A DNA stretch of 64,000 nt from Hydractinia symbiolongicarpus (taxonomy: Eukaryota; Cnidaria; Hydrozoa; Anthoathecata; Hydractiniidae): NCBI RefSeq assembly GCF_029227915.1, contig NC_079878.1:3970001-4034000 (forward strand), written 5' to 3'. Shown here one piece after another: positions 14,101 through 27,800 of this stretch. A model generated the notes under the pieces. The model searched no databases and was not told the origin of the DNA. It worked only from the letters and a program-made list of their open reading frames with translations. The position numbers and the translations under genes were made by a program. How positions within the stretch are numbered: position 1 is the stretch's first letter; the number at the start of each line of letters is the position of its first letter.

Positions 14101-15899
14101 TCACATTTACAAGGTCAAAGTCCAAAATCAGTTCAATTAAGTCCCACAGTCAAAGGTTTCACTGTTAAAAGCGATGCAACCTAGTAATATCCGAATACTA
14201 TCTCTAAATACATGTGGGGCGAATATGTGACACAACCGTTGTAACTCAAACGGATTGACACCGTTAGAAAGTCAACGAAAAGTAGTTTTTGAAACTGTTT
14301 TTATTTTTTCAGCGCGAACTAATGGCTGGGATTGGTCCCACAATAAAAAATGACTTATTTAACTTAATTTTTAAATAAAACTCTACCACAGCGCCCAGTG
14401 CAATCGCTGAGTTCCAGCAATCAAGTCAATTTAAGAAGAATGATATTTCTTGTAGACAAACTGGCTCATTTATAACATTTATCAGGTCACACTCCAAAGT
14501 TAGTTCAATTAAGTCCCACAGTCAATCGTTTCACTGTTAAAAGCGATGCAACTTAGTCACATCGGAAAGAAATCACTAAATACATGTTGGTACGAATATG
14601 CGACGCAATCGTTGGAACTCAAACGGATTGATACCGCCAAGAAGTCGATGAAGTGTAGTTTTTGAGAATGTCTCTATTTCTTCAGCGCGTGTTAACGGCC
14701 AGGATTAGTCCCACAGTAAAAAAAGACTTATTTATCTAAATTTTTAAATAAAGCACTACCACAGAGCCTAGTGTACTCGCTGAATTCCAGCAATCATGTC
14801 GAATAAGAGGAATGGTATTCCTCGGAGCCCAATTGGCTCAATTATGGCATTTAGAAGGTCACATTCCAGAATCAGTTCAATTAAGTCCCACAGTCAATCG
14901 TTTCACTGTTAAAAGCGATGCAACTTAGTCACATCGGAAAGAAATCACTAAATACATGTTGGTACGAATATGCGACGCAATCGTTGGAACTCAAACTGAT
15001 TAACACCGTTAGAAAGTCAATGAAATGTAGTTTTTGAAAATGTCTCTATTTCTTCAGTGCAAACTAACGGCTGGGATTGGTCCCACAGTAAAAAATAACA
15101 TATTTAACTTAATTTTTAAATAAAACTCTACCACAGTGCCAGTGCAATCGCTGAGTTCCAGCAATTAAGTCAAATTAAGAAGAATGTTACTTCTTGTAGT
15201 CAAACTGGCTCATTTATAACATTTATTAGGTCACACTCCAAAGTTAGTTCAATTAAGTCCCACAGTCAATCGTTTCACTGTTAAAGGCGATGCAACCTAG
15301 TAATGTCAGAATACTATCGCTAAATACATGTTGGTACGAATATGTGAGGCAACCGTTGTAACTCAAACGGATTGATACCGCCAAGAAGTCGATGAAGTGT
15401 AGTTTTTGAGAATGTCTCTAATTCTTCAGCGCGTGCTAACGGCCAGGATTAGTCCCACAGTAAAAAAAGACTTATTTATCTAAATTTTTAAATAAAGCAC
15501 TACCACAGAGCCTAGTGTACTCGCTGAATTCCAGCAATCATGTCGAATTAAGAAGAATGGTATTCCTTGGATTCCAATTGGCTCATTTATCGAGTTTACA
15601 AGGTCACAGTCCAGAATCAGTTCAATTAAGTCCCACAGTCAATCGTTTCACTGTTAAAAGCGATGCAACTTAGTCACATCGGAAAGACATCACTAAATAC
15701 ATGTTGGTACGAATATGCGACGCAATCGTTGGAACTCAAACTGATTAACACCGTTGGAAAGTCAATGAAATGTAGTTTTTGAAACTGTCTCTATTTCTTC
15801 AGCGCATGCTAACGGCCAGGATTAGTCCCACAGTAAAAAAAGACTTATTTAACTTCATATTTATATAAAATTCTACCACAGCGCCCAGTGCAATCGCTG

Positions 15900-18800
15900 A
15901 GTTCCAGCAATCAAGTCAAATTAGGAAGAATGATATTTCTTGTAGACAAACTGGCTCACTTATAACATTTTTCAGGTCACACTCCAAAGTTAGTTCAATT
16001 AAGTCCCACAGTCAATCGTTTCACTGTTAAAGGCGATGCAACCTAGTACTATCAGAATACTATCGCTAAATACATGTTGGTACGAATATGTGACGCAACC
16101 GTTGTAACTCAAACGGATTGATATCGCCAAGAAGTCGATGAAGTGTAGTTTTTGAGAATCTCTATATTTTATTGCCAAGAAGTCGATGAAGTATAGTTTT
16201 TGAGAATCTCTCTATTTCTTCAGCGCTTGCTAACGGCCAGGATTAGTCCCACAGTAAAAAAAGACTTATTTATCTAAATTTTTAAATAAAGCACTACCAC
16301 AGAGCCTAGTGTACTCGCTGAATTCCAGCAATCATGTCGAATAAGAGGAATGGTATTCCTCGGAGCCCAACTGGCTCAATTATGGCATTCAGAAGGTCAC
16401 ATTCCAGAATCAGTTCAATTAAGTCCCACAGTCAATCGTTTCACTGTTAAAAGCGATGCAACCTAGTAATATCAGAATACTATCGCTAAATACATGTTGG
16501 TACGAATATGTGAGGCAACCGTTGTAACTCAAACGGATTGATACCGCCAAGAAGTCGATGAAGTGTAGTTTTTGAGAATGTCTCTAATTCTTCAGCGCGT
16601 GCTAACGGCCAGGATTAGTCCCACAGTAAAAAAAGACTTATTTATCTAAATTTTTAAATAAAGCACTACCACAGAGCCTAGTGTACTCGCTGAATTCCAG
16701 CAATCATGTCGAATAAGAGGAATGGTATTCCTCGGAGCCCAATTGGCTCAATTATGGCATTCAGAAGGTCACATTCCAGAATCAGTTCAATTAAGTCCCA
16801 CAGTCAATCCTTTCACTGTTAAAAGCGATGCAACCTAGTAATATCAGAATACTATCGCTAAATACATGTTGGTACGAATATGTGAGGCAACCGTTGTAAC
16901 TCAAACGGATTGATACCGCCAAGAAGTCGATGAAGTGTAGTTTTTGAGAATGTCTCTAATTCTTCAGCGCGTGCTAACGGCCAGGATTAGTCCCACAGTA
17001 AAAAAAGACTTATTTATCTAAATTTTTAAATAAAGCACTACCACAGAGCCTAGTGTACTCGCTGAATTCCAGCAATCATGTCGAATTAAGAAGAATGGTA
17101 TTCCTTGGAGTCCAATTGGCTCATTTATCGAGTTTACAAGGTCACAGTCCAGAATCAGTTCAATTAAGTCCCACAGTCAATCGTTTCACTGTTAAAAGCG
17201 ATGCAACTTAGTCACATCGGAAAGACATCACTAAATACATGTTGGTACGAATATGCGACGCAATCGTTGGAACTCAAACTGATTAACACCGTTAGAAAGT
17301 CAATGAAATGTAGTTTTTGAAACTGTCTCTATTTCTTCAGCGCATGCTAACGGCCAGGATTAGTCCCACAGTAAAAAAAGACTTATTTAACTTCATATTT
17401 ATATAAAATTCTACCACAGCGCCCAGTGCAATCGCTGAGTTCCAGCAATCAAGTCAAATTAGGAAGAATGATATTTCTTGTAGACAAACTGGCTCACTTA
17501 TAACATTTTTCAGGTCACACTCCAAAGTTAGTTCAATTAAGTCCCACAGTCAATCGTTTCACTGTTAAAGGCGATGCAACCTAGTACTATCAGAATACTA
17601 TCGCTAAATACATGTTGGTACGAATATGTGACGCAACCGTTGTAACTCAAACAGATTGATATCGCCAAGAAGTCGATGAAGTGTAGTTTTTGAGAATCTC
17701 TATATTTTATTGCCAAGAAGTCGATGAAGTATAGTTTTTGAGAATCTCTCTATTTCTTCAGCGCTTGCTAACGGCCAGGATTAGTCCCACAGTAAAAAAA
17801 GACTTATTTATCTAAATTTTTAAATAAAGCACTACCACAGAGCCTAGTGTTATCGCTGAATTCCAGCAATCATGTCGAATAAGAGGAATGGTATTCCTCG
17901 GAGCCCAATTGGCTCAATTATGGCATTTAGAAGGTCACATTCCAGAATCAGTTCAATTAAGTCCCACAGTCAATCGTTTCACTGTTAAAAGCGATGCAAC
18001 TTAGTCACATCGGAAAGAAATCACTAAATACATGTTGGTACGAATATGCGACGCAATCGTTGGAACTCAAACGCATTAACACCGTTAGAAAGTCAATGAA
18101 ATGTAGTTTTTGAAACTGTCTCTATTTCTTCAGTGCAAACTAACCGCTGGGATTGGTCCCACAGTAAAAAATGACATATTTAACTTAATTTTTAAATAAA
18201 ACGCTACCACAATGCCCAGTGCAATCGCTGAGTTTCAGCAATTAAGTCAAATTAAGAAGAATGTTACTTCTTGTAGTCAAACTGGCTCATTTATAACATT
18301 TATCAGGTCACACTCCAAAGTTAGTTCAATTAAGTCCCACAGTCAATCGTTTCACTGTTAAAGGCGATTCAACCTAGTAATATCAGAATACTATCGCTAA
18401 ATACATGTTGGTACGAATATGTGAGGCAACCGTTGTAACTCAAACGGATTGATACCGCCAAGAAGTCGATGAAGTGTAGTTTTTGAGAATGTATCTATTT
18501 CTTCAGCGCGTGCTAACGGCCAGGATTAGTCCCACAGTAAAAAAAGACTTATTTATTTAAATTTTTAAATAAAGCACTACCACAGAGCCTAGTGTACTCG
18601 CTGAATTCCAGCACTCATGTCGAATTAAGAAGAATGGTATTCTTTGGAGTCCAATTGGCTCATTTATGGCATTTAGAAAGTCACATTCCAGAATCAGTTC
18701 AATTAAGTGCCACAGTCAATCGTTTCACTGTTAAAAGCGATGCAACCTAGTAATATCAGAATACTATCGCTGAATACATGTTGGTACGAATATGAGAGGC

Positions 18801-21800
18801 AACCGCTGGAACTCAAACTGATTAACACCGTTAGAAAGTCAATGAAATGTAGTTTTTGAAACTGTCTCTATTTCTTCAGTGCAAACTAACGGCTGGGATT
18901 GGTCCCACAGTAAAAAATGACATATTTAACTTAATTTTTAAATAAAACTCTACCACAGTGCCCAGTGCAATCGCTGAGTTCCAGCAATGAAGTCAAATTA
19001 AGAAGAATGTTACTTCTTGTAGTCAAACTGGCTCATTTATAACATTTATCAGGTCACACTCCAAAGTTAGTTAAATTAAGTCCCACAGTCAATCGTCTAA
19101 CTGTTAAAAGCGATGCAACCTAGTAATATCAGAATACTATCGCTAAATACATGTTGGTACGAATATGTGACGCAACCGTTGTAACTCAAACGGATTGATA
19201 CCGCCAAGAAGTCGATGAAGTGTAGTTTTTGAGAATCTCTCTATTTCATTGCCAAGAAGTCGATGAAGTGTAGTTTTTGAGAATCTCTCTATTTCTTCAG
19301 CGCTTGCTAACGGCCAGGATTAGTCCCACAGTAAAAAAAGACTTATTATCTAAATTTTTAAATAAAGCACTACCACAGAGCCTAGTGTACTCGCTGAATT
19401 CCAGCAATCATGTCGAATTAAGAAGAATGGTATTCCTTGGAGTCCAATTGGCTCATTTATCGAGTTTACAAGGTCACAGTTCAGAATCAGTTCAATTAAG
19501 TCCCACAGTCAATCGTTTCACTGTTAAAAGCGATGCAACTTAGTCACGTCGGAAAGAAATCACTAAATACATGTTGGTACGAATATGCGACGCAATCGTT
19601 GGAACTCAAACTGATTAACACCGTTAGAAAGTCAATGAAATGTAGTTTTTGAAACTGTCTCTATTTCTTCAGTGCAAACTAACGGCTGGGATTGGTCCCA
19701 CAGTAAAAAATGACATATTTAACTTAATTTTTAAATAAAACTCTACCACAGTGCCCAGTGCAATCGCTGAGTTCCAGCAATGAAGTCAAATTAAGAAGAA
19801 TGTTACTTCTTGTAGACAAACTGGATCATTTATAACATTTATCAGGTCACACTCCAAAGTTAGTTAAATTAAGTCCCACAGTCAATCGTTTCACTGTTAA
19901 AGGCGATGCAACCTAGTAATATCAGAATACTATCGCTAAATACATGTTGGTACGAATATGTGAGGCAACCGTTGTAACTCAAACGGATTGATACCGCCAA
20001 GAAGTCGATGAAGTGTAGTTTTTGAGAATGTCTCTATTTCTTCAGCGCGTGCTAACGGCCAGGATTAGTCCCACAGTAAAAAAAGACTTATTTATTTAAA
20101 TTTTTAAATAAAGCACTACCACAGAGCCTAGTGTACTCGCTGAATTCCAGCACTCATGTCGAATTAAGAAGAATGGTATTCCTTGGAGTCCAATTGGCTC
20201 ATTTATGGCATTTAGAAAGTCACATTCCAAAATCAGTTCAATTAAGTGCCACAGTCAATCGTTTCACTGTTAAAAGCGATGCAACCTAGTAATATTAGAA
20301 TACTATCGCTAAATACATGTTGGTACGAATATGTGAGGCAACCGTTGTAACTCAAACGGATTGATACCGCCAAGAAGTCGATGAAGTGTAGTTTTTGAGA
20401 ATGTCTCTATTTCTTCAGTGCAAACTAACGACTGGGATTGGTCCCACAGTAAAAAATGACATATTTAACTTAATTTTTAAATAAAACTCTACCACAGTGC
20501 CCAGTGCAATCGCTGAGTTCCAGCAATGAAGTCAAATTAAGAAGAATGTTACTTTTTGTAGACAAACTGGATCATCTATAACATTTATCAGGTCACACTC
20601 CAAAGTTAGTTAAATTAAGTCCCACAGTCAATCGTTTCACTGTTAAAGGCGATGCAACCTAGTAATATCAAAATACTATCGCTAAATACATGTTGGTACG
20701 AGTATGTGACGGAATCATTGTAACTCAAACGGATTGATACCGCCAAGAAGTCGATGAAGTGTAGTTTTTGAGAATCTCTCTATTTCTTCAGCGCGTGCTA
20801 ACGGCCAGGATTAGTCCCACAGTAAAAAAAGACTTATTAATCTAAATTTTTAAATAAAGCACTACCACAGAGCCTAGTGTACTCGCTGAATTCCAGCAAT
20901 CATGTCGAATTAAGAAGAATGGTATTTCTCGGAGTCCAATTGGCTCATTTATCGAGTTTACAAGGTCACAGTCTAGAATCAGTTCAATTACGTCCCACAG
21001 TCAATCGTTTCACTGTTAAAAGCGATGCAACCTAGTAATATCAGAATACTATCGCTGAATACATGTTGGTACGAATATGAGAGGCAACCGCTGGAACTCA
21101 AACTGATTAACACCGTTAGAAAGTCAATGAAATGTAGTTTTTGAAACTGTCTCTATTTCTTCAGTGCAAACTAACGGCTGGGATTGGTCCCACAGTAAAA
21201 AATGACATATTTAACTTAATTTTTAAATAAAACTCTACCACAGTGCCCAGTGCAATCGCTGAGTTCCAGCAATGAAGTCAAATTAAGAAGAATGTTACTT
21301 CTTGTAGTCAAACTGGCTCATTTATAACATTTATCAGGTCACACTCCAAAGTTAGTTAAATTAAGTCCCACAGTCAATCGTCTAACTGTTAAAAGCGATG
21401 CAACCTAGTAATATCAGAATACTATCGCTAAATACATGTTGGTACGAATATGTGACGCAACCGTTGTAACTCAAACGGATTGATACCGCCAAGAAGTCGA
21501 TGAAGTGTAGTTTTTGAGAATCTCTCTATTTCATTGCCAAGAAGTCGATGAAGTGTAGTTTTTGAGAATCTCTCTATTTCTTCAGCGCTTGCTAACGGCC
21601 AGGATTAGTCCCACAGTAAAAAAAGACTTATTTATCTAAATTTTTAAATAAAGCACTACCACAGAGCCTAGTGTACTCGCTGAATTCCAGCAATCATGTC
21701 GAATTAAGAAGAATGGTATTCCTTGGAGTCCAATTGGCTCATTTATCGAGTTTACAAGGTCACAGTTCAGAATCAGTTCAATTAAGTCCCACAGTCAATC

Positions 21801-24800
21801 GTTTCACTGTTAAAAGCGATGCAACTTAGTCACGTCGGAAAGAAATCACTAAATACATGTTGGTACGAATATGCGACGCAATCGTTGGAACTCAAACTGA
21901 TTAACACCGTTAGAAAGTCAATGAAATGTAGTTTTTGAAACTGTCTCTATTTCTTCAGTGCAAACTAACGGCTGGGATTGGTCCCACAGTAAAAAATGAC
22001 ATATTTAACTTAATTTTTAAATAAAACTCTACCACAGTGCCCAGTGCAATCGCTGAGTTCCAGCAATGAAGTCAAATTAAGAAGAATGTTACTTCTTGTA
22101 GACAAACTGGATCATTTATAACATTTATCAGGTCACACTCCAAAGTTAGTTAAATTAAGTCCCACAGTCAATCGTTTCACTGTTAAAGGCGATGCAACCT
22201 AGTAATATCAAAATACTATCGCTAAATACATGTTAGTACGAGTATGTGACGCAATCATTGTAACTCAAACAGATTGATACCGCCAAAAAGTCGATGAAGT
22301 GTAGTTTTTGAGAATCTCTCTATTTCTTCAGCGCGTGCTAACGGCCAGGATTAGTCCCACAGTAAAAAAAGACTTATTAATCTAAATTTTTAAAAAAAGC
22401 ACTACCACAGAGCCTAGTGTACTCGCTGAATTCCAGCAATCATGTCGAATTAAGAAGAATGGTATTCCTCGGAGTCCAATTGGCTCATTTATCGAGTTTA
22501 CAAGGTCACAGTCAAGAATCAGTTCAATTACGTCCCACAGTCAATCGTTTCACTGTTAAAAGCGATGCAACCTAGTAATATCAGAATACTATCGCTAAAT
22601 ACATGTTGGTACGAATATGAGAGGCAACCGTTGGAACTCAAACTGATTAACACCGTTAGAAAGTCAATGAAATGTAGTTTTTGAAACTGTCTCTATTTCT
22701 TCAGTGCAAACTAACGGCTGGGATTGGTCCCACAGTAAAAAATGACATATTTAACTTAATTTTTAAATAAAACTCTACCACAGTGCCCAGTGCAATCGCT
22801 GAGTTCCAGCAATGAAGTCAAATTAAGAAGAATGTTACTTCTTGTAGTCAAACTGGCTCATTTATCACATTTTTAAGGTCAAAGTCCAAAATCAGTTCAA
22901 TTAAGTCCCACAGTCAATCGTCTAACTGTTAAAAGCGATGCAACCTAGTAATATCAGAATACTATCGCTAAATACATGTTGGTACGAATATGTGACGCAA
23001 CCGTTGTAACTCAAACGGATTGATACTGCCAAGAAGTCGATGAAGTGTAGTTTTTGAGAATCTCTCTATTTCATTGCCAAGAAGTCGATGAAGTGTAGTT
23101 TTTGAGAATCTCTCTATTTCTTCAGCGCTTGCTAACGGCCAGGATTAGTCGCACAGTAAAAAAAGACTTATTTATCTAAATTTTTAAATAAAGCACTACC
23201 ACAGAGCCTAGTGTACTCGCTGAATTCCAGCAATCATGTCGAATAAGAGGAATGGTATTCCTCGGAGCCCAATTGGCTCAATTATGGCATTTAGAAGGTC
23301 ACATTCCAGAATCAGTTCAATTAAGTCCCACAGTCAATCGTTTCACTGTTAAAAGCGATGCAACCTAGTAATATCAGAATACTATCGCTAAATACATGTT
23401 GGTACGAATATGTGAGGCAACCGTTGTAACTCAAACGGATTGATACCGCCAAGAAGTCGATGAAGTGTAGTTTTTGAGAATGTCTCTATTTCTTCAGCGC
23501 GTGCTAACGGCCAGGATTAGTCCCACAGTAAAAAAAGACTTATTTATCTAAATTTTTAAATAAAGCACTACCACAGAGCCTAGTGTACTCGCTGAATTCC
23601 AGCAATCATGTCGAATTAAGAAGAATGGTATTCCTTGGAGTCCAATTGGCTCATTTATCGAGTTTACAAGGTTACAGTCCAGAATCAGTTCAATTAAGTC
23701 CCACAGTCAATCGTTTCACTGTTAAAAGCGATGCAACTTAGTCACATCGGAAAGAAATCACTAAATACATGTTGGTACGAATATGCGACGCAATCGTTGG
23801 AACTCAAACTGATTAACACCGTTAGAAAGTCAATGAAATGTAGTTTTTGAAACTGTCTCTATTTCTTCAGTGCAAACTAACGGCTGGGATTGGTCCCACA
23901 GTAAAAAATGACATATTTAACTTAATTTTTAAATAAAACTCTACCACAGTGCCCAGTGCAATCGCTGAGTTCCAGCAATGAAGTCAAATTAAGAAGAATG
24001 TTACTTCTTGTAGTCAAACTGGCTCATTTATCACATTTTTAAGGTCAAAGTCCAAAATCAGTTCAATTAAGTCCCACAGTCAATCGTCTTACTGTTAAAA
24101 GCGATGCAACCTAGTAATATCAGAATACTATCGCTAAATACATGTTGGTACGAATATGTGACGCAACCGTTCTAACTCAAACGGATTGATACCGCCAAGA
24201 AGTCGATGAAGTGTAGTTTTTGAGAATCTCTCTATTTTATTGCCAAGAAGTCGATGAAGTGTAGTTTTTGAGAATCTCTCTATTTCTTCAGCGCTTGCTA
24301 ACGGCCAGGATTAGTCCCACAGTAAAAAAGACTTATTTATCTAAATTTTTAAATAAAGCACTACCACAGAGCCTAGTGTACTTGCTGAATTCCAGCAATC
24401 ATGTCAAATAAGAGGAATGGTATTCCTCGGAGCCCAATTGGCTCAATTATGGCATTTAGAAAGTCACATTCCAGAATCAGTTCAATTAAGTCCCACAGTC
24501 AATCGTTTCACTGTTAAAAGCGATGCAACCTAGTAATATCAGAATACTATCGCTTAATACATGTTGGTACGAATATGTGAGGCAACCGTTGTAACTCAAA
24601 CGGATTGATACCGCCAAGAAGTCGATGAAGTGTAGTTTTTGAGAATATCTCTATTTCTTCAGCGCGTGCTAACGGCCAGGATTAGTCCCACAGTAAAAAA
24701 AGACTTATTTATCTAAATTTTTAAATAAAGCACTACCACAGAGCCTAGTGTACTCGCTGAATTCCAGCAATCATGTCGAATTAAGAAGAATGGTATTCCT

Positions 24801-27800
24801 TGGAGTCCAATTGGCTCATTTATCGAGTTTACAAGGTCACAGTCCAGAATCAGTTCAATTAAGTCCCACAGTCAATCGTTTCACTGTTAAAAGCGATGCA
24901 ACTTAGTCACATCGGAAAGAAATCACTAAATACATGTTGGTACGAATATGCGACGCAATCGTTGGAACTCAAACTGATTAACACCGTTAGAAAGTCAATG
25001 AAATGTAGTTTTTGAAACTGTCTCTATTTCTTCAGTGCAAACTAACGGCTGGGATTGGTCCCACAGTAAAAAATGACATATTTATCTTAATTTTTAAATA
25101 AAACTCTACCACAGTGCCCAGTGCAATCGCTGAGTTCCAGCAATGAAGTCAAATTAAGAAGAATGTTACTTCTTGTAGTCAAACTGGCTCATTTATCACA
25201 TTTTTAAGGTCAAAGTCCAAAATCAGTTCAATTAAGTCCCACAGTCAATCGTCTCACTGTTAAAAGCGATGCAACCTAGTAATATCACAATACTATCGCT
25301 AAATACATGATGGTACGAATATGTGACGCAACCGTTCTAACTCAAACGGATTGATACCGCCAAGAAGTCGATGAAGTGTAGTTTTTGAGAATCTCTCTAT
25401 TTTATTGCCAAGAAGTCGATGAAGTGTAGTTTTTGAGAATCTCTCTATTTCTTCAGCGCTTGCTAACGGCCAGGATTAGTCCCACAGTAAAAAAAGACTT
25501 ATTTATCTAAATTTTTAAATAAAGCACTACCACAGAGCCTAGTGTACTCGCTGAATTCCAGCAATCATGTCGAATAAGAGGAATGGTATTCCTCGGAGCC
25601 CAATTGGCTCAATTATGGAATTTAGAAAGTCACATTCCAGAATCAGTTCAATTAAGTCCCACAGTCAGTCGTTTCACTGTTAAAAGCGATGCAACCTAGT
25701 AATATCAGAATACTATCGCTAAATACATGTTGGTACGAATATGTGAGGCAACCGTTGTAACTCAAACGGATTGATACCGCCAAGAAGTCGATGAAGTGTA
25801 GTTTTTGAGAATGTCTCTATTTCTTCAGCGCGTGCTAACGGCCAGGATTAGTCCCACAGTAAAAAAAGACTTATTTATCTAAATTTTTAAATAAAGCACT
25901 ACCACAGAGCCTAGTGTACTCGCTGAATTCCAGCAATCATGTCGAATTAAGAAGAATGGTATTCCTTGGAGTCCAATTGGCTCATTTATCGAGTTTACAA
26001 GGTCACAGTTCAGAATCAGTTCAATTAAGTCCCACAGTCAATCGTTTCACTGTTAAAAGCGATGCAACCTAGTAATATCAGAATACTATCGCTAAATACA
26101 TGTTGGTACGAATATGAGAGGCAACCGTTGGAACTCAAACTGATTAACACCGTTAGAAAGTCAATGAAATGTAGTTTTTGAAACTGTCTCTATTTCTTCA
26201 GTGCAAACTAACGGCTGGGATTGGTCCCACAGTAAAAAATGACATATTTAACTTAATTTTTAAATAAAACTCTACCACAGTGCCCAGTGCAATCGCTGAG
26301 TTCCAGCAATGAAGTCAAATTAGGAAGAATGTTACTTCTTGTAGTCAAACTGGCTCATTTATCACATTTTTAAGGTCAAAGTCCAAAATCAGTTCAATTA
26401 AGTCCCACAGTCAATCGTCTAACTGTTAAAAGCGATGCAACCTAGTAATATCAGAATACTATCGCTAAATACATGTTGGTAGGAATATGTGACGCAACCG
26501 TTGTAACTCAAACGGATTGATACCGCCAAGAAGTCGATGAATTGTAGTTTTTGAGAATCTCTCTATTTCATTGCCAAGAAGTCGATGAAGTGTAGTTTTT
26601 GAGAATCTCTCTATTTCTTCAGCGCTTGCTAACGGCCAGGATTAGTCCCACAGTAAAAAAGACTTATTTATCTAAATTTTTAAATAAAGCACTACCACAG
26701 AGCCTAGTGTACTTGCTGAATTCCAGCAATCATGTCAAATAAGAGGAATGGTATTCCTCGGAGCCCAATTGGCTCAATTATGGCATTTAGAAAGTCACAT
26801 TCCAGAATCAGTTCAATTAAGTCCCACAGTCAATCGTTTCACTGTTAAAAGCGATGCAACCTAGTAATATCAGAATACTATCGCTTAATACATGTTGGTA
26901 CGAATATGTGAGGCAACCGTTGTAACTCAAACGGATTGATACCGCCAAGAAGTCGATGAAGTGTAGTTTTTGAGAATATCTCTATTTCTTCAGCGCGTGC
27001 TAACGGCCAGGATTAGTCCCACAGTAAAAAAAGACTTATTTATCTAAATTTTTAAATAAAGCACTACCACAGAGCCTAGTGTACTCGCTGAATTCCAGCA
27101 ATCATGTCGAATTAAGAAGAATGGTATTCCTTGGAGTCCAATTGGCTCATTTATCGAGTTTACAAGGTCACAGTCCAGAATCAGTTCAATTAAGTCCCAC
27201 AGTCAATCGTTTCACTGTTAAAAGCGATGCAACTTAGTCACATCGGAAAGAAATCACTAAATACATGTTGGTACGAATATGCGACGCAATCGTTGGAACT
27301 CAAACTGATTAACACCGTTAGAAAGTCAATGAAATGTAGTTTTTGAAACTGTCTCTATTTCTTCAGTGCAAACTAACGGCTGGGATTGGTCCCACAGTAA
27401 AAAATGACATATTTATCTTAATTTTTAAATAAAACTCTACCACAGTGCCCAGTGCAATCGCTGAGTTCCAGCAATGAAGTCAAATTAAGAAGAATGTTAC
27501 TTCTTGTAGTCAAACTGGCTCATTTATCACATTTTTAAGGTCAAAGTCCAAAATCAGTTCAATTAAGTCCCACAGTCAATCGTCTCACTGTTAAAAGCGA
27601 TGCAACCTAGTAATATCAGAATACTATCGCTAAATACATGATGGTACGAATATGTGACGCAACCGTTCTAACTCAAACGGATTGATACCGCCAAGAAGTC
27701 GATGAAGTGTAGTTTTTGAGAATCTCTCTATTTTATTGCCAAGAAGTCGATGAAGTGTAGTTTTTGAGAATCTCTCTATTTCTTCAGCGCTTGCTAACGG